Source: Achromobacter pulmonis (GTDB taxonomy: Bacteria; Pseudomonadota; Gammaproteobacteria; Burkholderiales; Burkholderiaceae_B). From it: a stretch of 64,000 nucleotides of DNA. Positions 60,980 to 64,000 of this stretch are shown here, piece after piece; the stretch's first letter is position 1, and each line of letters begins with the position of its first letter. The DNA is taken from contig NZ_POQS01000002.1 of the NCBI RefSeq assembly GCF_002885955.2, positions 915,215 to 979,214 on the forward strand. Direction: 5' to 3'. Under the pieces are notes generated by a model. It was not told where the DNA came from. It saw nothing but the letters and a program-made list of their open reading frames with translations, and made no database searches. A program made the position numbers and the translations under genes.

Positions 60980-62749
60980 TCACGTCACCAGGGGGCCTGG
61001 CGACTTCAGGTAATCGGACTTGATCTTTTCCACGATCCAATAGGCCGTGGCGCCGACCGTGCCCGTGGGGTTGTAGCCGGAGTTCTGCGGAAACAGCGCC
61101 GCGCCCGTCACGAACACGTTGGGCACGTCCCATACCTGGCCGTAACGGTTCACCACGCTGGTGCGGGGATCGGCGCCCATGGCCGCCCCGCCGGTGAGAT
61201 GCGTGGACTGGTACGCCGCGGCCGTGAAGGGCCGCTTGCGCGGTCCCGGCTCGGTGCGCTGCACGCCTTTCATGGCGCGGCCGATTTCGTCGCCCCGTTC
61301 GGTCAGGAAGGCCGACATGCGGATATCGTTGTCGGGCAGGTCGTAGGTGATGCGCAGCAGCGGCAGGCCCCAGGCGTCCTTGTAGGTAGGGTCCAGGCTC
61401 AGGTAGCCGCCGCGCGTGGGTTGCGCCGCGCCGGTGATGGTGATCGAGGCCGAGTGGTTGTAGTAGCGCCGCAGCGCCTGTTTCCAGGCGCTGCCCCAGG
61501 CGGCCGTGCCCTTGGGCACCGGGTGATAGCCTATCGGCGCGCCGCTGACCACCTGGATCTGCAGATAGCCGCCGCCCACGAATCCCAGCGGCCCATGATC
61601 GAAATTGTCGGCGCTGAAGTCGTCCATGGTCACCGCCACCGCGCCCGCGCCCATGAAGGGATTGATATTGAAGGATTCGTCGAAGAAGAGATTGACGCCC
61701 GATGTGGTCTGGTGCGTGTAGTTGCGCCCCACCACGCCGGTGTTGCGTACCGGGTCGTAAGGCTCGCCGATGCCGGAAAGCAGCAGCAGGCGCACGTTGT
61801 TGATGCCGAACGCGCACAGCACCACCGCCTCGGCCGGCTGGAACACCTCGGCGCCCGCGCCGTCCACGTAGGTCACGCCGCGCGCCCGCTTGCGGTCCGC
61901 GGTCAGCTCCACCCGCAGCACGTGGGCGCCGGTGCGCAGCTCGAAGTTCTCCAGCTTCAGCGCCACCGGCAGCACGCAGACCTGCGGCGAGGCCTTGGCG
62001 TAGTGCTCGCAGCCGAAGTTGGAACAGAATCCGCAGTACACGCAGGCGCTCATCTGCAGCCCCTCGCTGTTCACATAGGGCCGCGTGCACAGCGCGGACG
62101 GCTGCACATAAGGGTGGTAGCCCAGGCCGCGCGCCGCCTCGCCGAACAGGGCCGGCGCGTACGGCACTTTCATGGGGGGGTTGGGATAGGGACGCGAGCG
62201 CCACGGCTCGAAGGGATTGCCGCCCTCTTGCTTGCGGCCCTTGATGTTGCCCGCCTGGCCCGAGGCGCCTATCAGGTAGTCGAAGCGGTCGAAGTACGGT
62301 TCCAGCTCTTCGTAGCTCAGCGGCCAGTCCTGGCAGGTCAGGTCCTCGTCGAAGATGCCGGCGCCGTAGCGCTCGGTGTAGTGGCTGCGCATATTGAAGT
62401 CGGTCGGATCGAACCGGTAGTACGCCCCCGACCAATGATTGCCCGCGCCGCCCAGGTGCGTTCCGGGATAGGCGAACTGCCAGCGCCGCATGGGCAGGGC
62501 GATCTGCCCGCCGTGGTTGCGGAAGGTGAACGTTTCGCTGGCGGTGTTCTGGTGCAGCGCATGCCTGCGCGTGTACTTGAGCTCGTCGTGGACGTTGGGC
62601 CCCTGGAAATCCGGCGACGGCCAGCGCGGCTCGCCGCGCTCCAGCACCACCACCCGCTGGCCGGCCGCGGCCAGCTCCTTGCCGATGATGGAGCCGGTCC
62701 AGCCGGCCCCGATGATGGCCACGTCCACCGCCGGCATGGTCTTAGCCAT
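60980..62749 (-). CDS. GMC-type FAD dehydrogenase, large subunit of a gluconate-dehydrogenase-like complex
   Basis: A 589-residue flavoprotein. FAD site VAIIGAGWTGSIIGKELAAAG and YPGTHLGGAGNHWSG mark the GMC fold. A Cys cluster CVYCGFCSNFGC is at the place of the [3Fe-4S] cluster known in FAD-glucose dehydrogenase. C-terminal catalytic HLTGGAAMGADP and TGTVGATAYWIVEKIK follow. Substrates of relatives are gluconate, ketogluconate, glucose or sorbitol; the exact one is unknown. It overlaps the small subunit by 8 bp and lies upstream of the dihaem cytochrome. Confidence 0.87.
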   Translation of the reverse strand: MAKTMPAVDVAIIGAGWTGSIIGKELAAAGQRVVVLERGEPRWPSPDFQGPNVHDELKYTRRHALHQNTASETFTFRNHGGQIALPMRRWQFAYPGTHLGGAGNHWSGAYYRFDPTDFNMRSHYTERYGAGIFDEDLTCQDWPLSYEELEPYFDRFDYLIGASGQAGNIKGRKQEGGNPFEPWRSRPYPNPPMKVPYAPALFGEAARGLGYHPYVQPSALCTRPYVNSEGLQMSACVYCGFCSNFGCEHYAKASPQVCVLPVALKLENFELRTGAHVLRVELTADRKRARGVTYVDGAGAEVFQPAEAVVLCAFGINNVRLLLLSGIGEPYDPVRNTGVVGRNYTHQTTSGVNLFFDESFNINPFMGAGAVAVTMDDFSADNFDHGPLGFVGGGYLQIQVVSGAPIGYHPVPKGTAAWGSAWKQALRRYYNHSASITITGAAQPTRGGYLSLDPTYKDAWGLPLLRITYDLPDNDIRMSAFLTERGDEIGRAMKGVQRTEPGPRKRPFTAAAYQSTHLTGGAAMGADPRTSVVNRYGQVWDVPNVFVTGAALFPQNSGYNPTGTVGATAYWIVEKIKSDYLKSPGPLVT

Positions 62750-63554
62750 GGCCGCCTCCCGGTTTGTGTGGGGTTTCGCCGGCCGGCGCGGCATGGTGCC
62801 CGCGGGCCTGCGCAATGGAAACCGGCGTGCCGCGCCAGGCCACGCCATGCCGCTCGATGTCGTTGGAGAAACTTGCGTACGCGCCCGGAAAACCCACCAG
62901 CTTCCAGCCGATCATGTTCCTGTTGCCGCCATAAAGCGGGTCGCTGAAGAAGCCCTCCGTCGTGCCTTCCAGCAAAGCCTGGAAGAACACCTGCGCCGGC
63001 AGCGGATCGAAATCGAGTTCGCCTTTCTGCATGGCTGCGAGCCAGGCGTCCTGCCGCTCGGCGCCGAGCTCGTCGTAGCCCTTGCCCTCCTTTTTGCGCA
63101 CCGCGGCGTCGAACGCGGCGAGGCCGCGGCGGTACATCTCGGCGGGCGTGAAGGAAAGCTGATAGCCCTGCTCCGGCGTGCCTTCCTGGAACGGCCCCTG
63201 CCGGTACAAATGATCGCCCGCGCCCCACGCGCCGGCCAATTGGCCGTCCAGGAATACGGTTACGCCCGCCTCCTTGGCGCCCGGGCCCAGGTCGTCGGCC
63301 GGAATCAGGCGGGCGGCGATGGCGTCCATGAGCGCTGCTTCCTGCGCGTTGAAAAACCGCAGGGGCGCCGGCTGCGCGGCGTCGGCCGCCTGCGCGGGCT
63401 GCGCCGCCTGCGCGACGGTCTGCGCCCCCGACACGGCCAGCGCGCCGGGCACCCCCAGCGCAAGCGCCTTCAGGACGCTGCGGCGTCCCGGCGCGGCGGG
63501 ATTGTCGTCGGCGGCTACGCCGGCGGAAGGAACGACAGGCTGATCACCGTTCAT
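62742..63554 (-). CDS. Gluconate 2-dehydrogenase subunit 3 family protein (TAT signal)
   Basis: A 270-residue small subunit. A twin-arginine signal (PGRRSVLKALALGVPGA) carries the folded FAD subunit to the periplasm. The mature part has FFNAQEAALMDAIAARLIP and GVTVFLDGQLAG, typical of the family, plus TEGFFSDPLYGGNRNMIGW near the end. First gene of the three-gene operon and behind a sigma-54-like element. Confidence 0.9.
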   Translation of the reverse strand: MNGDQPVVPSAGVAADDNPAAPGRRSVLKALALGVPGALAVSGAQTVAQAAQPAQAADAAQPAPLRFFNAQEAALMDAIAARLIPADDLGPGAKEAGVTVFLDGQLAGAWGAGDHLYRQGPFQEGTPEQGYQLSFTPAEMYRRGLAAFDAAVRKKEGKGYDELGAERQDAWLAAMQKGELDFDPLPAQVFFQALLEGTTEGFFSDPLYGGNRNMIGWKLVGFPGAYASFSNDIERHGVAWRGTPVSIAQARGHHAAPAGETPHKPGGGHG

Positions 63555-63587
63555 ACCGTGCTCCTGCTTGGACTCGCGACGGCTACA

Positions 63588-63601
63588 GCAAGCGTCGGGC
63601 C
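63588..63601 (-). promoter_or_regulatory. Sigma-54-like promoter of the GMC dehydrogenase operon
   Basis: The minus strand reads GGCCCGACGCTTGC followed by T. It has one mismatch at -24 and a perfect TTGCT. It ends 33 bp before the start at 63554 and adjoins the opposite-strand site at 63603. Confidence 0.45.
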
Positions 63602-63602
63602 C

Positions 63603-63616
63603 GGCACGGCATTTGC
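63603..63616 (+). promoter_or_regulatory. Sigma-54-like promoter for the secreted protein at 63651
   Basis: GGCACGGCATTTGC, with full -24 and -12 halves, ends 34 bp before the ATG at 63651. Confidence 0.55.
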
Positions 63617-63650
63617 ACTGGCAACACGCAATACCCGCGCAGGAGATCCC

Positions 63651-64000
63651 ATGTCAGCCAGATCCGCCACCTTATTCGCGACAGCCATGCTCGTGCTGGG
63701 AGGATCGGCCGCGCTGGCCGCCCCCGCGGGCCCCCCGCCGAAGGAACGGCCGCCCTCCTCCGCCGACGGCGATACCGGCAAGCGCCAGCGCGGCGAAGGG
63801 AAAACCGAGCAGGAACGGAAAAAATTACCTCCCGCGCAATCCTCCGAGCAATCCACGCGCGGGCGCGACCGCGCCGAGCAAGGCGGCACGGACGCGCGCG
63901 GCAGCCAGGGTTCCTCCGGCGCGACCACGGGTTCGACCGGCCAGGGCGGCTCGCCCGGCTCCGGCGCATCCTCGGGCTCGGGCGGCACGGCGGACCAGCG
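63651..64000 (+). CDS. Secreted low-complexity protein (cut by the right edge)
   Basis: The first 116 codons of an exported protein: signal peptide MSARSATLFATAMLVLGGSA ending ALA near residue 23. The mature part is first Pro- and charge-rich (PPPKERPPSSADGDTGKRQR), then becomes a Gly/Ser/Thr repeat-like stretch. AGGAG precedes the ATG. No domain is seen in the part present. It resembles the secreted protein at 19140 in architecture and in having a sigma-54-like promoter. The frame is open at position 64000. Confidence 0.65.
   Translation, partial: MSARSATLFATAMLVLGGSAALAAPAGPPPKERPPSSADGDTGKRQRGEGKTEQERKKLPPAQSSEQSTRGRDRAEQGGTDARGSQGSSGATTGSTGQGGSPGSGASSGSGGTADQ

Overview
The window is high-GC, densely packed chromosomal DNA. 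It looks like a betaproteobacterium of the Alcaligenaceae (Bordetella/Achromobacter type). The grounds are the very GC-rich third codon positions, a Bug-type tricarboxylate-transporter receptor, betaproteobacterial trimeric porin and Phenol_MetA-type outer-membrane proteins, and several solute-binding-protein-linked catabolic operons. This placement is an inference from gene content; no rRNA lies in the window. The only complete RNA gene is tRNA-Arg(UCU).

Layout. (1) 1-3021: a cytochrome c oxidase subunit II gene running off the left edge, diverging from two c-type cytochrome genes, then a small hydrophilic protein diverging from a DUF421 membrane protein. (2) 3089-18992: a 15-gene minus-strand block for a carbohydrate. 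It holds five glycosyltransferases of families GT2, GT4 and GT9 plus one further GT2, a heptose-bisphosphate phosphatase (GmhB), a UDP-glucuronate decarboxylase, a carbamoyltransferase, a PIG-L deacetylase, an SDR, an ABC exporter fused to a degenerate kinase ATPase domain and a receiver domain, a BON protein, and at the far end a UdgX-type uracil-DNA glycosylase. (3) 19140-20646: small stress-type proteins (secreted Pro-rich, CBS, one-TM, DUF1232). (4) 20886-25492: a beta-hydroxyacid dehydrogenase, a branched-chain-type binding protein, a glyoxalase-fold protein and a Cache-GGDEF cyclase. (5) 25504-32300: tRNA-Arg beside a tRNA-like remnant, then an L-pipecolate/lysine catabolic locus (amaA, polar amino acid ABC transporter, XRE-cupin regulator, divergent amaB). 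(6) 32391-38132: pldA, pdxY, cupin, XRE-cupin regulator, class II aldolase, GST and a Bug receptor. (7) 38468-41150: an orphan 2-aminophenol-dioxygenase-like pair with a divergent MarR regulator and the remnant of a sugar dehydrogenase. (8) 41160-44710: a heat-shock island (two hsp20, groEL, groES) with RpoH-type promoters. (9) 45503-56645: regulators plus an aromatic-compound catabolic cluster (acyl-CoA ligase, porin, esterase, LigB-type dioxygenase, FAD monooxygenase, outer-membrane transporter). (10) 56680-64000: a pentapeptide protein/TetR pair around a perfect palindrome, DUF2164, DUF2243, nadE, and a three-subunit FAD (GMC)/cytochrome c dehydrogenase, ending in a secreted protein cut by the right edge.

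The most unusual signal is regulatory. Thirteen intergenic 14-mers with the sigma-54 (RpoN) layout GG-N10-GC, most close to GGCAYG-N4-TTGC, sit in front of the oxidase/cytochrome genes, DUF421, the BON-led glycan operon, the PIG-L operon, the ABC-receiver gene, CBS, the one-TM protein, DUF2243, the GMC dehydrogenase operon and two small secreted proteins. Most lie 27-66 bp from the start codon, eight of them 33-38 bp, and several form back-to-back divergent pairs. This would join respiratory, envelope and glycan genes into one sigma-54 regulon whose activator is not in the window.

All function calls come from motifs and family recognition by eye; no searches were run.
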